From [Synechococcus] sp. NIES-970 (GTDB taxonomy: Bacteria; Cyanobacteriota; Cyanobacteriia; Cyanobacteriales; MRBY01): 64,000 bases of DNA. Below, piece after piece: positions 1-9,972 of this stretch; position 1 is the first letter of the stretch, and every line of letters begins with the position of its first letter. The translations under genes and the position numbers were made by a program. The DNA lies in contig AP017959.1 of the NCBI GenBank assembly GCA_002356215.1, positions 1,938,195 through 2,002,194 on the forward strand. The letters run 5' to 3'. Below the pieces are notes generated by a model. It searched no databases and was not told where the DNA came from. It saw only the letters and a program-made list of their open reading frames with translations.

Positions 1-113
1 GTATACCAACGGATGGTTTTACCTTCTTTGTCCGGAATGAGAGGAATGACAAGGGCAGCAAGGATCGGCAAGGCGATCGCCACGGTGAGCCACGGAATTT
101 GCAGGCTATCCAT
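1..113 (-). CDS. ndhD: NAD(P)H-quinone oxidoreductase chain 4, N-terminus only (partial)
   Basis: The reverse strand reads from an ATG at 113 and runs off the left edge, giving about 37 residues: [20 protein letters not shown] and onward through a [14 protein letters not shown] stretch. A hydrophobic first helix followed by PLIPDK-GKT-RWY is typical of the N-terminus of cyanobacterial NdhD, a proton-pumping membrane subunit of the NDH-1 complex in the thylakoid. Only the first helix is visible, so the NdhD paralogue (respiratory D1 or CO2-uptake type) cannot be decided. Confidence 0.75.
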   Translation of the reverse strand, partial: MDSLQIPWLTVAIALPILAALVIPLIPDKEGKTIRWY

Positions 114-426
114 AGGACTAGGAAAAAATACTTATTATTGCGTTTGGCTTTGATTATATGAACTTTTATTACAGATTGCCAAGGGGATCTGAAAACTTTT
201 TGTCCATGAATCACAAGAAACAAAATTCTTGGCGGGATCATGCAGCACAAGAAAAAATCAATGTATTTCCCACAAGGCCATAGCGTTTTTCATTGCTATT
301 TTTAGAATTGCCGCAGCAAAGTCTCCCCCTGACCTAAAAGGCAGGAGTGTTTTTTGGTCTCTACTCAGAAATCTTGATGAGGGGGTAGATTGATGACTGG
401 TTACTTACCGATTACAGGGGCGCTCT
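114..426. other. Intergenic region upstream of ndhD
   Basis: About 310 bases separate the ndhD start from the 3' end of the anti-sigma gene; both lie on the minus strand, so this should hold the ndhD promoter and leader. It is AT-rich near 120-300. I see no RNA gene, convincing terminator or HIP1 octamer in it. Confidence 0.5.
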
Positions 427-948
427 TTATTGGGGCGATTCTGTAGCACTGGCAAGTTTTGGAATTTGTAATACGGGGCGATTTAGAACCACAGCAAGGG
501 CTTCATCCTCTACGGCAGCATTCGTTTCGACTGAAAATGTTGTGGTTGGGGTCAGAGGGGAATTGTCGGCGAATAGGGTCCGGCCCCACTGAGGGGCTTG
601 ACCAACAAATCCGGCCACTAACAAGGCGGCGATCGCCCCACTACCCCAAAGGGAGATGCTTCTTAACTGAGTGCGGCGTAATCTTGCCAGAACCCGTTGA
701 CCCAGATATTGGGCAGAGATACTAGTGGGAATGGGAATTAATTGTAAAGCTTGCCGCAGTTGGCGGAGTTGATGATATTGGCGCTTGACCTCAGGATTGG
801 TATCCAAGAGATGCTGAATTTCGCGGCGTTCGTCCGGGGTGGCTTCTCCGTCAAAGTAAGCACTAAGACGTTGAAATTGTTCAAAGTCTGGGGTTACTGG
901 AGCCTCATCATAGATTGGTTGCTGATAAAAAGAGCGGATTTTTTTCAT
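427..948 (-). CDS. Anti-sigma factor paired with SigG
   Basis: A 173-residue protein just downstream of the ECF sigma gene on the same strand (about 70 bases apart). The N-terminal half (about residues 20-75) has the acidic-helical pattern of anti-sigma domains (LSAYFDGEATPDERREIQHLL). A single membrane helix follows at about residues 97-116 and then a short extracytoplasmic tail. That layout fits a membrane-tethered anti-sigma factor that holds SigG until a signal releases it. It has no cysteines, so the HxxxCxxC zinc site of the ZAS class is absent. The role is inferred from position and architecture. Confidence 0.7.
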   Translation of the reverse strand: MKKIRSFYQQPIYDEAPVTPDFEQFQRLSAYFDGEATPDERREIQHLLDTNPEVKRQYHQLRQLRQALQLIPIPTSISAQYLGQRVLARLRRTQLRSISLWGSGAIAALLVAGFVGQAPQWGRTLFADNSPLTPTTTFSVETNAAVEDEALAVVLNRPVLQIPKLASATESPQ

Positions 949-1021
949 TGCTATGTCACCCCCGAAAGGCGATCGCCACTAAAAATTGATTGATCACTTA
1001 AAAAATTTTAAAACTAGCACC

Positions 1022-1693
1022 CTATTCGGTGAGATAAGGCTGAAGAATATCTTGGAGCTTGGCGCGGGCACGGGCAATGCGAGACTTTACCGTACCTAAA
1101 GACACACCAGTAATTTCGGCGATTTCTTCGTAGGGGAGACCTTCAATTTCCCGGAGGACAATAGTTGTTCGAAACACCTCTGGTAGTTCGGCGATCGCCT
1201 GCCGTAGATGTTCATAAAACTCCTGGGTTGCCAGATCATCATCAGGACTGGGGTCATCGGCCGCTACATCCCAGGTCACTTCCCCATCTTTTGTTTGTAA
1301 CGGATTATCGAGGGAAAGGGGACGCCGGATCCGCTTCCGTTTACGGAGCTCATCGTAAAAAAGATTGGTAATGATTCGGCTAAGCCAACCTTTAAACTTT
1401 TGGGGTTCATTGAGCCGCTGCAAATTACGATAGACCCGAATCCAAACTTCCTGGGAAAGATCAGAGCGGTCTTGCCAGTCCGGAGCAAGGTGATACAAAA
1501 GTCGATCCACATGGGACTGATAGCGTCGGAGGAGCTCCACAAAGGCCGCTCTATCCGGTTTACTACCTGCCTGGCACTGGAGGATTAAATCATAGTTAGA
1601 GAGTTTTTCCGGAGACACACCACTCTGGGGAACGACGCCCCCATGGGAAGGGATGGAAATATAAAGGGATTGGCTCATGCTCTCGTCACCCAT
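1022..1693 (-). CDS. sigG: ECF (group 4) RNA polymerase sigma factor, SigG type
   Basis: The 223-residue protein has sigma region 2 at about residues 48-115 (RYQSHVDRLLYHL, DLSQEVWIRVYRN, FKGWLSRIITNLFYDELRKRKR) and region 4 at about 160-215 with the helix-turn-helix LPYEEIAEITGVSLGTVKSRIARARAKL. There is no region 1 or 3, as expected for ECF sigmas, which direct core polymerase to stress promoters. The anti-sigma gene follows on the same strand, matching the sigG arrangement in other cyanobacteria. An ATG at 1678 (MSQSL) has a GAG-rich stretch just upstream and may be the true start. Confidence 0.82.
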   Translation of the reverse strand: MGDESMSQSLYISIPSHGGVVPQSGVSPEKLSNYDLILQCQAGSKPDRAAFVELLRRYQSHVDRLLYHLAPDWQDRSDLSQEVWIRVYRNLQRLNEPQKFKGWLSRIITNLFYDELRKRKRIRRPLSLDNPLQTKDGEVTWDVAADDPSPDDDLATQEFYEHLRQAIAELPEVFRTTIVLREIEGLPYEEIAEITGVSLGTVKSRIARARAKLQDILQPYLTE

Positions 1694-1803
1694 GCAGTGA
1701 AGTCATAACAGGATTGCCTATTCCATGACCCACTTTAGGTAAAAAAAGTTCCCGTTTTCCCGCCTTGTATTTCCCGCACTAAACCTGGACTGCAATGCAA
1801 TCT

Positions 1804-2358
1804 TTAAGAAAAGACGTTTTCTTCACTTTCAAAGCCAGAAGCATAGCCCTCTAGGAGTTTACTGACTTGGGCAATAACACTCTTGTCTTGGCCTGGGGAG
1901 GCGATCGCCTGACGTTCAGGATAAAAATCAGGCCGATCGAGATACCGAGACAAAGCCGCATCAACCTGCTCATTAATCAAATCTTGCAACTGCTCATGGG
2001 CCTTTTGCCGTTGATAGCTCGCCCCTTCCTCCGTCGTTGCATATAGAGGAGGTAGACGGTTGAGAGCATAGGCCGCAATATCCCCCACGTCTAAGTTTTG
2101 GGTTCCCCCAGCTTCAACTTCCGCAACCCGAGCAATGGAGCGACTAATCACCAATTCTTCCATCACATTGATAAATTGCTTTCGGGGAACAGCCACAACT
2201 TCTCCCGTCAACAAAGCTCCCATGAGGCGATCCAACGCCATATACTCCTCGATGGAAAGCTCCGATGACATATCGCAAATACGTCCGACTTCGGCTTCCA
2301 TGCTGGGGGTGAGATAGCCATCTTTGAGGGCTTGTTCAACAATCTGGTCAATACTCAT
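1804..2358 (-). CDS. ComFB-family protein (probable c-di-GMP receptor)
   Basis: A soluble protein of about 184 residues starting MSIDQIVEQAL. It resembles the cyanobacterial 'late competence development ComFB family': a four-helix region with NVMEELVISRSIARVAEVEAG followed by LDVGDIAAYALNRLPPLYATTEEG, a typical ComFB core. Family members in cyanobacteria have been reported to bind cyclic di-GMP and to influence competence and cell size. The reading frame extends upstream to a TTG at 2394, but the ATG at 2358 starts just before the conserved region and is preferred. It is a single gene between sigG and nadA. Confidence 0.7.
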   Translation of the reverse strand: MSIDQIVEQALKDGYLTPSMEAEVGRICDMSSELSIEEYMALDRLMGALLTGEVVAVPRKQFINVMEELVISRSIARVAEVEAGGTQNLDVGDIAAYALNRLPPLYATTEEGASYQRQKAHEQLQDLINEQVDAALSRYLDRPDFYPERQAIASPGQDKSVIAQVSKLLEGYASGFESEENVFS

Positions 2359-2627
2359 AGGTTTCTTGGAATAGTCCGGAACAATGGGGGCCAATCACTT
2401 CACTATCTTTGCTTAAAAATCGCGGAAAAACCACGATTCTGTCGGGAAAGCACATCTCGCTACTATTATTCCAATTTATAGCAAGGGGATGAGCAATCTT
2501 TTTGCTTGACTTACACAGATTTACAAATGTTCTATATCCCTAGGGGGGATGTATCTCACTCTAAAGGATTTTTGTCCTTTTGCTGATCTATTTTGTGACT
2601 CTCTTCCCCTGGTGAGTTTTCTCGGCC

Positions 2628-3593
2628 CTAGGCACTCATGGCCAACATTTTTTGGATCGGCTTGAGGGCAGCGACAGCAATCTCGGGAGGAAGGGTGATT
2701 TCTGGGGTTTTGTTTTTCATAGCTAAGTAGAGCTTTTCGAGGGTGTTTAAGCGCATGTGGGGGCATTCATTGCAGGCGCAGTTGTTGGTAGAAGGAGCCG
2801 GGATAAAGGTTTTTGTCGGGCTGGCTTTTTCCATCTGGTGAATAATGCCCGGCTCAGTGGCCACAATGAAAATATCACTGTTACTTACTTGGGAACGCTT
2901 GAGGAGGGCTGTGGTTGAACCGATAAAGTCGGCATGGTTCAGCACCGGAGTTTCGCATTCGGGGTGGGCGAGCACTTCAGCGGTAGGGTGTTCTAGCTTC
3001 AATTCAATGATGCGTTTTTCGGAGAACGTTTCGTGGACAATACAGCTCCCTTGCCAAAGGAGGAGGTCTCGCCCTGTTTGTTCGCTGACATAACGGCCAA
3101 GATTTTTGTCGGGAGCAAAAATAATTGGCTGGTCTGCGGGAATTTGTTCAACAATTTTCACGGCGTTTGAGCTGGTGCAGATGATGTCGCTCATGGCCTT
3201 GATCTCGGCGGTGCAGTTGATATAGGAAATAACGATGTGGTCGGGGTGCTGAGCTTTGAATTGGGCAAATTCTTTTGGAGGGCAGCTATCGGCAAGGGAG
3301 CAGCCCGCTTCAAGGTCTGGGAGGAGCACTAATTTATTAGGGTTGAGAATCTTTGCTGTTTCGGCCATGAAGTGGACTCCAGCGAAGACAATGACCTCGG
3401 CATCGGTCTGGGCGGCTTGGCGGGCTAAACCCAGGGAATCACCGATGTAGTCGGCAATGTCTTGGATGTCGTTTTCTTGGTAGTAGTGGGCCAGGATAAT
3501 CGCGTTGAGGTCTTTTTTGAGGTCGGCGATCGCCCCAAAAAGATCTTGGGGAATGGTGGTAGTTGTCGGGAAACGGGGGGCTGCAGTAAACAT
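2628..3593 (-). CDS. nadA: Quinolinate synthase A
   Basis: The 321-residue protein has the hallmarks of NadA, the [4Fe-4S] enzyme that condenses iminoaspartate with dihydroxyacetone phosphate to quinolinate in NAD synthesis. Visible are [21 protein letters not shown] near the N-terminus, the cysteine region [24 protein letters not shown], and the C-terminal [19 protein letters not shown]. Length is normal for the family. It is an isolated gene on the minus strand, with no nadB or nadC nearby. Confidence 0.95.
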   Translation of the reverse strand: MFTAAPRFPTTTTIPQDLFGAIADLKKDLNAIILAHYYQENDIQDIADYIGDSLGLARQAAQTDAEVIVFAGVHFMAETAKILNPNKLVLLPDLEAGCSLADSCPPKEFAQFKAQHPDHIVISYINCTAEIKAMSDIICTSSNAVKIVEQIPADQPIIFAPDKNLGRYVSEQTGRDLLLWQGSCIVHETFSEKRIIELKLEHPTAEVLAHPECETPVLNHADFIGSTTALLKRSQVSNSDIFIVATEPGIIHQMEKASPTKTFIPAPSTNNCACNECPHMRLNTLEKLYLAMKNKTPEITLPPEIAVAALKPIQKMLAMSA

Positions 3594-3681
3594 GGCAGTG
3601 TTTTGGGGTAGGGAGAAGAAGAAAGTGTGGCGGAGATTCAGTCTAACAAGGATTGGCGAGGGACAAAACTGAAGGCAAGCT

Positions 3682-4452
3682 TTAAAGGGTTAGCTGGGCG
3701 TCAGCGTTAAAAAATTGTCGATAAATGCCTTCGGTCACAAGGGAAGCGCAAATTAAATTGATTGTGACGATGAGAAACAGAATCAGAATTTGGTAGGAGG
3801 CGGCATTAAGGGGATCGATGCCTGATAAAACTTGCCCGGTAAACATTCCAGGCAGACTCACCAAGCCCACCACCATCATCGCGTTGATAGTTGGAATGAG
3901 GCTAGCCCGAATTGACTCGGTACGATAAAAGGCGATCGCTTGCTTGGGAGTCGCCCCAAGACAAAGTTGAGTTTCGATCTCCAGTCGACTCGACTGAATG
4001 CGGCTGCTGAGTCGCTCCCCCGCCAGGGAAGCACTATTCATGGCATTGCCCATCACCATCCCAGCTAAGGGAATTAGGTATTGGGGATCATACCAGCGCT
4101 CCGGTTGAATGATAATCAGCAAGGTATACATTAAGGGTAAACCAACACTAATAAAAATACTACCCCAAACCAGCGGTAATTTCACCCGCTCTTGGATGCG
4201 ATTGCGGGCGGCGATCGCCGCAATGGTCAACATAACTAGGACAATGCCAAAAATGACTAGGGGTTGAGCTAAGGCAAAGACCATTTCTAAGGTGTAACCC
4301 ACGACCACCAGTTGCAACACTGTGCGTCCTGTGGCCAGGAGGAGTTCCCCTTCTAGGTTTAAGCGCTGCCAACGGGACAGGGCGATCGCCAACGCAATGA
4401 GCCCCAAAGCCCAACCCAAATCGCCTAGATCTAATTCAATAAATTCGCCCAT
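3682..4452 (-). CDS. FetB-like ABC transporter permease (UPF0014)
   Basis: A 256-residue polytopic membrane protein with six to seven hydrophobic segments and the family landmark [21 protein letters not shown], followed by [13 protein letters not shown] and [13 protein letters not shown]. This matches the UPF0014/FetB permeases; E. coli FetAB is an iron exporter. The partner ATPase (FetA) is not adjacent, so the transported substrate is uncertain. It is divergent from the aminotransferase gene starting at 4546. Confidence 0.75.
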   Translation of the reverse strand: MGEFIELDLGDLGWALGLIALAIALSRWQRLNLEGELLLATGRTVLQLVVVGYTLEMVFALAQPLVIFGIVLVMLTIAAIAARNRIQERVKLPLVWGSIFISVGLPLMYTLLIIIQPERWYDPQYLIPLAGMVMGNAMNSASLAGERLSSRIQSSRLEIETQLCLGATPKQAIAFYRTESIRASLIPTINAMMVVGLVSLPGMFTGQVLSGIDPLNAASYQILILFLIVTINLICASLVTEGIYRQFFNADAQLTL

Positions 4453-4545
4453 AGCCTTCCAATTTTAACTCCCATCACCTATAACATTTATATTTGCCAT
4501 ATTCGCGTCAAAAAGCGATTCTCTACCCCCAAACGCACCCTTCCC

Positions 4546-5661
4546 ATGAGCCAAATTCCCCCCGTTGATTTAGGGCGACAGTACGCAACCATTGCCGAAG
4601 CAGCCAATGCCGCTGTCCTAGAAGTGCTCAGTTCCGGTCGCTATATTGGGGGGAGTAGTGTCACAGAATTTGAAAACCATTTCGCTCAATATCACCAAGT
4701 CGAATACAGTGCTGGGTGCAACTCGGGGACTGATGCCCTATACCTAGCACTTAAGGCCCTTGGGGTCACCGCTGGGGATGAGGTGATCACCTCCACATTT
4801 ACCTTCATTGCCACCGCCGAAGCGATTTGTATGTGTGGAGCGACGCCTGTTTTTGTGGATATCACCACTGAAACATTTAACCTCGATCTTGACCAGGTGG
4901 AAGCGGCCATTACCCCCCGTACCAAAGCTGTGATCCCAGTGCATCTGTTTGGTCAGCCTGTGGATATGACTCGCCTGGGGGCGATCGCCCAAAAACATGG
5001 CTTATATATCGTCGAAGATTGTGCCCAAGCGACAGGGGCTAAATGGGGCGATCGCCTGGTGGGTTCTCTAGGAGATATCGGCTGCTTTAGCTTTTTTCCG
5101 ACGAAAAACCTTGGGGGATGCGGCGATGGCGGCGCGATCACAACCCATCGCCGTGACCTTTATGAAGCCATTAAAATGCTGCGAGAACATGGCTCAAAAA
5201 TTCGTTACCAACATGAAGTGATGGGGGTCAATAGCCGCTTAGATGCCCTCCAAGCCGTCATTCTCGACATTAAATTGCGTCACCTCGACCAGTGGAATCA
5301 GCAGCGTCAGGCGATCGCCAAAAACTATGACTTCCTCCTCAGCGATGTCCCAGGGATTCAACGGCCCCAAGCGATCCCAGGTGGAACCCATGTCTGGAAT
5401 CAATACACCCTCCTGCTCAAGGCCAAAGAACGAGATACATTGCGCCAAGAGCTCTTGGCCCAAGATATTATCACCATGGTCTACTATCCCAAACCCCTAC
5501 ATCTCCAGCCTGTCTTTGAAGACCTAGGTTACCAATCCGGACAATTTCCCTTGGCTGAGCAATGTTCCCATCAGGTCTTGTCCTTACCGATGTTTCCCGG
5601 CCTCACACCCTCCGAACAAGAACGGGTTGTGGCTGCTCTCAAGGAACAATTGACCGTCTAG
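4546..5661 (+). CDS. DegT/DnrJ/EryC1/StrS family PLP-dependent aminotransferase
   Basis: The 371-residue protein has the DegT/StrS fold. Landmarks are [47 protein letters not shown]-type sequence around residues 105-140, [10 protein letters not shown], and the cofactor-binding lysine in [16 protein letters not shown]. A substrate-side segment ([20 protein letters not shown]) follows. These enzymes transaminate nucleotide-linked keto-sugars for surface polysaccharides. No other sugar gene is adjacent, so the product sugar is unknown. It is divergent from the FetB-like gene, sharing a short promoter region of about 90 bases. Confidence 0.88.
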   Translation: [371 protein letters not shown]

Positions 5662-5754
5662 TGAAGATAGGCAATAAAAAAGCCCAGATAATCAATCCCT
5701 TGACGATCCAAGCCTCCAACAAAATTCTGTAGTTTATTCAGCCTAGGCCGATCA

Positions 5755-6033
5755 CTATTTCGGTGCAACCATTTCCTTAAACTGTTTCCCCGCAGAAAAC
5801 GCAGGTACAGTAGTAGCCGGAATCTGCATTTTTTCGTTAGTTTTCGGGTTGCGTCCCTCTCTTGCTTTACGGTGGCGAGGTTCAAAGGAGCCAAATCCAA
5901 CCAAGGTCACCTTATCGCCATTGGCTACGGTTTCCATAATTGCTTCTACGGTGGCGCTAATCACAGAATCTGCTTGTTTTTTGCTGATACCAGCTTTCTC
6001 AGCAACTAAATCGACTAATTCGCCTTTATTCAT
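5755..6033 (-). CDS. HU family DNA-binding protein
   Basis: A 92-residue protein starting MNKGELVDLVAEKAGISKKQADS and carrying the HU signature GFGSFEPRHRKAREGRNPKT, ending in PAFSAGKQFKEMVAPK. HU dimers bend and compact DNA in the nucleoid. The frame stays open upstream, but the ATG at 6033 with a GGAG-like purine stretch just before it matches the start of every HU protein. Confidence 0.95.
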   Translation of the reverse strand: MNKGELVDLVAEKAGISKKQADSVISATVEAIMETVANGDKVTLVGFGSFEPRHRKAREGRNPKTNEKMQIPATTVPAFSAGKQFKEMVAPK

Positions 6034-6300
6034 TAAAAATCTCCTGAATTTTAGATATTGTGAGAAGTATAGGTAAAAAAACCAGGCAAAACAAGGATTC
6101 CAGAAGAGGTATTTTGCACTGTTGCGGCTCAAAAGTATCTTGTTGCAAGGTTTTCCTGCATTATTCTAAGCGTTCTTTGCCCAATATGGATCGCTGAAAG
6201 GGTTAATTTACATAGATTTCAACAATTTTTCTGTTTCAAAACTTCAAAAAAAAGATCCAAGGCTCAAAAATTTGTCCAAGGCTGCCATGATGAACAATCA

Positions 6301-7461
6301 TCAAGTTTGATTATTTTGAGAATTATGGACAGCAACAGGGGACGTAATTCCAGTTCCCGAAGGGACTACAGGTGCAGCTTTCATCTTGATATAGAGATTG
6401 TCGAGTAGTACTGCTGTTCCGGCGACCCAGGGAGGAACAATTACTGCCCCTAAAATGCCAAGAACCTGGGCTCCACCCAGCACCGCTAAAAGTTGGTAGA
6501 GAGGATTTACTTTTACAGAAGAGCCCACTAGGAGCGGATCGAGCACATAGGTTTCGAGATTTTGGATAATGACAAAGAGTAGAAAGACAGATAAAAACGT
6601 CCAGCCTCCCTGGGCAACGGCAACGATTAAAGCTGGAATTGCTCCTAACACAGGCCCAAAAAAAGGAATCAAATTAGTCACAGCGGCAATCACTCCGAGG
6701 CCGAGGGCCAATTCTGAAATACCGAGCAATCTTAGGCCGATGGTAATTACAATTCCCAAGATTCCCGAAACAACAATGCGACCCTGGATGTAGCTTCCCA
6801 TTCGTTCGCTCATGGGCTGTACCTGGGCCAGTAATCTCTCATCCCAGGGAGCCGGAAATAAACTCACAAAACCTTGGATTAACTTATTAGACCCCGACAG
6901 CATGTAGCCCGACAGCATAAATGCGAGAATCAAGCTCAAAATACCGCCAATTACCCCCCGTGTAATGCCATAGGAACGAATGAGAAGTTCTTGGGACGAC
7001 CGGAAGGCCCAGGCTGTTAGAGCTTGCACATCAAAAAGACGATTGAGCTGTTCCAAAACTTGAGGCTCTGTCATGCCAAGGCGTACAACCCAGGATTGGA
7101 CAAGCACACCAAGAATTTCTAGATACAGTGGGAGTTTTCGGATCAACCGTTGAATCTGATCAACCACCGTTGGGCCGATGAGGAGCACCACCCCTGTGAA
7201 CAGGGAAACAAGACTCAGATAAACACCAATTACCGCCAACCATCGAGGAATCCGAAAAGATTCAGCGATTTTAATCACTGGGGCGAGGGTTGAGGCGATC
7301 ACAATGGCAATCATCAACACCACAAGTAAACTCCGTAACTGCCAAAGCAGAAACAGTAAAAGGACTGCCCCCACAATAAGTAGCAGCGTTGAAAAGGGAA
7401 CTGTAATTTTGCGCTCAGACATACCGAAGTTCACTATTGATTGATCAAAGGCTTTTTCCAT
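6301..7461 (-). CDS. AI-2E family transporter (putative permease)
   Basis: The 386-residue membrane protein has the AI-2E/YhhQ-PerM layout: paired N-terminal helices (about residues 20-60), a helix near 75-100, an amphipathic stretch, then a run of C-terminal helices with the landmark LIPFFGPVLGAIPALIVA and LETYVLDPLLVGSSVKVNPL. Family members have been linked to export of autoinducer-2, and some to Na+/H+ antiport; substrates in cyanobacteria are not defined. It lies just downstream of psaB on the same strand but beyond a terminator, so it is probably a separate unit. Confidence 0.82.
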   Translation of the reverse strand: MEKAFDQSIVNFGMSERKITVPFSTLLLIVGAVLLLFLLWQLRSLLVVLMIAIVIASTLAPVIKIAESFRIPRWLAVIGVYLSLVSLFTGVVLLIGPTVVDQIQRLIRKLPLYLEILGVLVQSWVVRLGMTEPQVLEQLNRLFDVQALTAWAFRSSQELLIRSYGITRGVIGGILSLILAFMLSGYMLSGSNKLIQGFVSLFPAPWDERLLAQVQPMSERMGSYIQGRIVVSGILGIVITIGLRLLGISELALGLGVIAAVTNLIPFFGPVLGAIPALIVAVAQGGWTFLSVFLLFVIIQNLETYVLDPLLVGSSVKVNPLYQLLAVLGGAQVLGILGAVIVPPWVAGTAVLLDNLYIKMKAAPVVPSGTGITSPVAVHNSQNNQT

Positions 7462-7536
7462 TGTCAGGGTAAAACCAAAAGAATGTCACAGGGGTGAAGC
7501 AGTTTTCTGAATGCTTTCGCAAATTAACCCCCATAA

Positions 7537-7569
7537 CAAAACCCCCTGCCTTAGAGACAAGGGGTTTTG
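7537..7569 (-). terminator. Probable terminator of psaAB
   Basis: A nine-pair inverted repeat (CAAAACCCC at 7537-7545, GGGGTTTTG at 7561-7569) with a 15-base loop lies just after the psaB stop on the minus strand. The downstream T-tract is weak, so termination here is likely but not certain. Confidence 0.6.
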
Positions 7570-7606
7570 AAGTTTAGCTAGTTAACTAACAGCCCAGGCT
7601 GCAACA

Positions 7607-9808
7607 TTAACCAAACTTGCCTGATGTCGAAGCAATCAGGAAGGCAGCATAGGTAAGGACATAGCCCACAGTGAAGTGTGCTAGGCCGACCAAACGAGCC
7701 TGAACGATGGAGAGAGCAACGGGCTTGTCCTTCCAACGAACGATGTTCGCAAGGGGAGTACGCTCGTGCGCCCAAACGATGGTTTCGATCAGCTCTTGCC
7801 AGTAACCACGCCAAGAGATGAGGAACATGAAACCAGTTGCCCAAACGAGGTGTCCGAAGAGGAACATCCAAGCCCAGACGGAGAGATTGTTTACACCGTA
7901 GGGGTTATAACCGTTGATCAACTGTGCAGAGTTTGCCCAGAGGTAATCACGGAACCAGCCCATCAGGTAAGTGGAGTTTTCGTTGAACTGAGCAACGTTT
8001 CCTTGCCAAATGCCGAGGTGTTTCCAGTGCCAGTAGAAAGTCAACCAGCCCAAGGTGTTCAGCATCCAGAACATGGCGAGGTAGAAGGAATCCCATGCAG
8101 AGATATCGCAAGTACCGCCACGACCGGGGCCGTCACAGGGGAAGCTGTAACCGAAGTCTTTCTTGTCGGGCATCAGCTTAGAACCACGGGCATCCAAGGC
8201 ACCTTTGACCAAAATCAAAGTGGTGGTGTGGAGACCGAGGGCGATCGCATGGTGAACGAGGAAGTCACCAGGACCGATGTTGAGGAAGAGAGAATTAGAA
8301 CCACTATTGATGGCATCTAACCAACCAGGCAGATAAGCTGCACCGGTGCCAGAAGCAATGCTGTCAGCGTTGGAGAGCAACACATCAAAGCCATAGAGTG
8401 CTTTACCAGAAGCCGCTTGGACAAACTGCGCAAACACAGGCTCGATGAGGATTTGCTTTTCAGGGGTTCCAAAAGCAACTACAACATCGTTGTGGACGTA
8501 GAGACCGAGGGTATGGAAACCAAGGAAGAGAGATACCCAGCTAAGGTGAGAGATCAGCGCTTCTTTGTGTTCCAGCATGCGATAAAGAACGTTGTCTTTG
8601 TTCGCTTCGGGATCGTAGTCACGGACGAAGAAGATTGCACCGTGGGCAAACGCACCAACCATCAAGAAACCAGCGATGTACTGGTGGTGAGTGTAGAGCG
8701 CTGCCTGGGTGGTGTAGTCCTTCGCGATGAATGCGTAGGAAGGCAAGGAGTACATGTGCTGTGCTACCAAGGAGGTAATTACACCCAAGGAAGCAAGCGC
8801 CAGACCCAACTGGAAGTGCAGGGAGTTGTTGACGGTATCGTAAAGACCCTTGTGGCCAGCACCAAGTTTACCGCTGGGGGGCTGGTGGGCGTTGAGGATC
8901 TCTCTGATGCTGTGACCAATACCGAACTTGGTGCGATACATGTGACCCGCGATGATGAAGATCACGGCGATCGCCAAGTGGTGGTGTGCAATATCAGTGA
9001 GCCACAGGGACTCAGTCTGAGGATGGAAGCCACCGAGGAAGGTCAGAATCGCAGTACCAGCACCTTGGGAAGTCCCAAATACATGGCCAGCAGTGTCAGC
9101 ATTCTGGGCATATACACCCCAATTCCCGGTAAAGAATGGCATCAAACCAGCGGGGTGGGGCTTCACAGAGAGGAAGTTATCCCAGCCGACATGGACACCG
9201 CGAGACTCAGGAATCGCAACGTGGACCAAGTGACCAGTCCAAGCCAAAGAACTTACACCGAACAAACCAGCCAAGTGGTGGTTGAGGCGAGACTCAGCAT
9301 CCTTGAACCACGCAAGGCTAGGACGGAACTTGGGTTGCAAGTGCAGCCAGCCTGCGAACAAAAACAGAGAAGAAAGGATCAGGAGGAATACTGCGCCTTG
9401 GTAAAGGTCAGCGTTGGTGGTCATCCCAATGGTGTAGAACCAGTGGTAAACCCCGGAGTATGCGATGTTTACAGGGTTAGAAGCACCCGCTTGGGTAAAG
9501 GCATCAATGGCGCCCTGACCAAAGTGGGGATCCCAGATCGCGTGGGCGATGGGACGGATATTCAGGGGATCTTTGATCCACTGTTCGAAGTTGCCTTGCC
9601 AAGCAACGTGGAAAAGTGTACCGGAAGTCCACAGGAAGATGATTGCGAGGTGACCGAAGTGGGACGCGAAGATCTTTTGGTAAAGATTTTCCTCTGTCAT
9701 CCCGTCGTGGGTCTCGAAATCATGCGCCGTGGCAATTCCGTACCAAATCCGACGTGTAGTGGGATCTTGAGCAAGGTCTTGGCTAAATTTTGGAAATTTA
9801 GTTGCCAT
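7607..9808 (-). CDS. psaB: Photosystem I P700 chlorophyll a apoprotein A2
   Basis: The 733-residue protein is PsaB, one of the two reaction-centre subunits of photosystem I in the thylakoid membrane. It carries most of the antenna chlorophyll and half the ligands of the P700 pair and of the Fx cluster. It begins [22 protein letters not shown], contains many His-rich helices (for example [20 protein letters not shown]), and has the Fx-binding loop [18 protein letters not shown] at about residues 557-574. Length is normal. It follows psaA on the same strand with a 164-base gap. A small hairpin covers the GGAG upstream of its start (see 9819-9830). Confidence 0.99.
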   Translation of the reverse strand: MATKFPKFSQDLAQDPTTRRIWYGIATAHDFETHDGMTEENLYQKIFASHFGHLAIIFLWTSGTLFHVAWQGNFEQWIKDPLNIRPIAHAIWDPHFGQGAIDAFTQAGASNPVNIAYSGVYHWFYTIGMTTNADLYQGAVFLLILSSLFLFAGWLHLQPKFRPSLAWFKDAESRLNHHLAGLFGVSSLAWTGHLVHVAIPESRGVHVGWDNFLSVKPHPAGLMPFFTGNWGVYAQNADTAGHVFGTSQGAGTAILTFLGGFHPQTESLWLTDIAHHHLAIAVIFIIAGHMYRTKFGIGHSIREILNAHQPPSGKLGAGHKGLYDTVNNSLHFQLGLALASLGVITSLVAQHMYSLPSYAFIAKDYTTQAALYTHHQYIAGFLMVGAFAHGAIFFVRDYDPEANKDNVLYRMLEHKEALISHLSWVSLFLGFHTLGLYVHNDVVVAFGTPEKQILIEPVFAQFVQAASGKALYGFDVLLSNADSIASGTGAAYLPGWLDAINSGSNSLFLNIGPGDFLVHHAIALGLHTTTLILVKGALDARGSKLMPDKKDFGYSFPCDGPGRGGTCDISAWDSFYLAMFWMLNTLGWLTFYWHWKHLGIWQGNVAQFNENSTYLMGWFRDYLWANSAQLINGYNPYGVNNLSVWAWMFLFGHLVWATGFMFLISWRGYWQELIETIVWAHERTPLANIVRWKDKPVALSIVQARLVGLAHFTVGYVLTYAAFLIASTSGKFG

Positions 9809-9818
9809 AACTATGCTG

Positions 9819-9830
9819 GAGGTTCTCCTC
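9819..9830 (-). promoter_or_regulatory. Small hairpin over the purine-rich leader of psaB
   Basis: On the minus strand GAGG-AGAA-CCTC forms a four-pair stem with a tetraloop, ten bases before the psaB ATG. It contains the only good Shine-Dalgarno-like GGAG. A near-identical element precedes psaA. Its function is inference. Confidence 0.4.
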
Positions 9831-9972
9831 GTGAAACAGATGAGGGTGAGGCTTTTTTAATTAACCTCGATATTTTTCCCGCAGGGAAAAGAAAGGAGCC
9901 AATTGGGAGGGAAGGTGCATCCAGTGAATAACAACTCCCCCTGAAATTGGCGATCGGTAAACCATTTCAGAG

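Noticed and set aside
8417-9931. Long open frame of about 504 codons on the plus strand opposite psaB
   Set aside because: psaB is unmistakable on the other strand; the opposite frame is a by-product of its codon use and has no family-like sequence, export signal or credible RBS.
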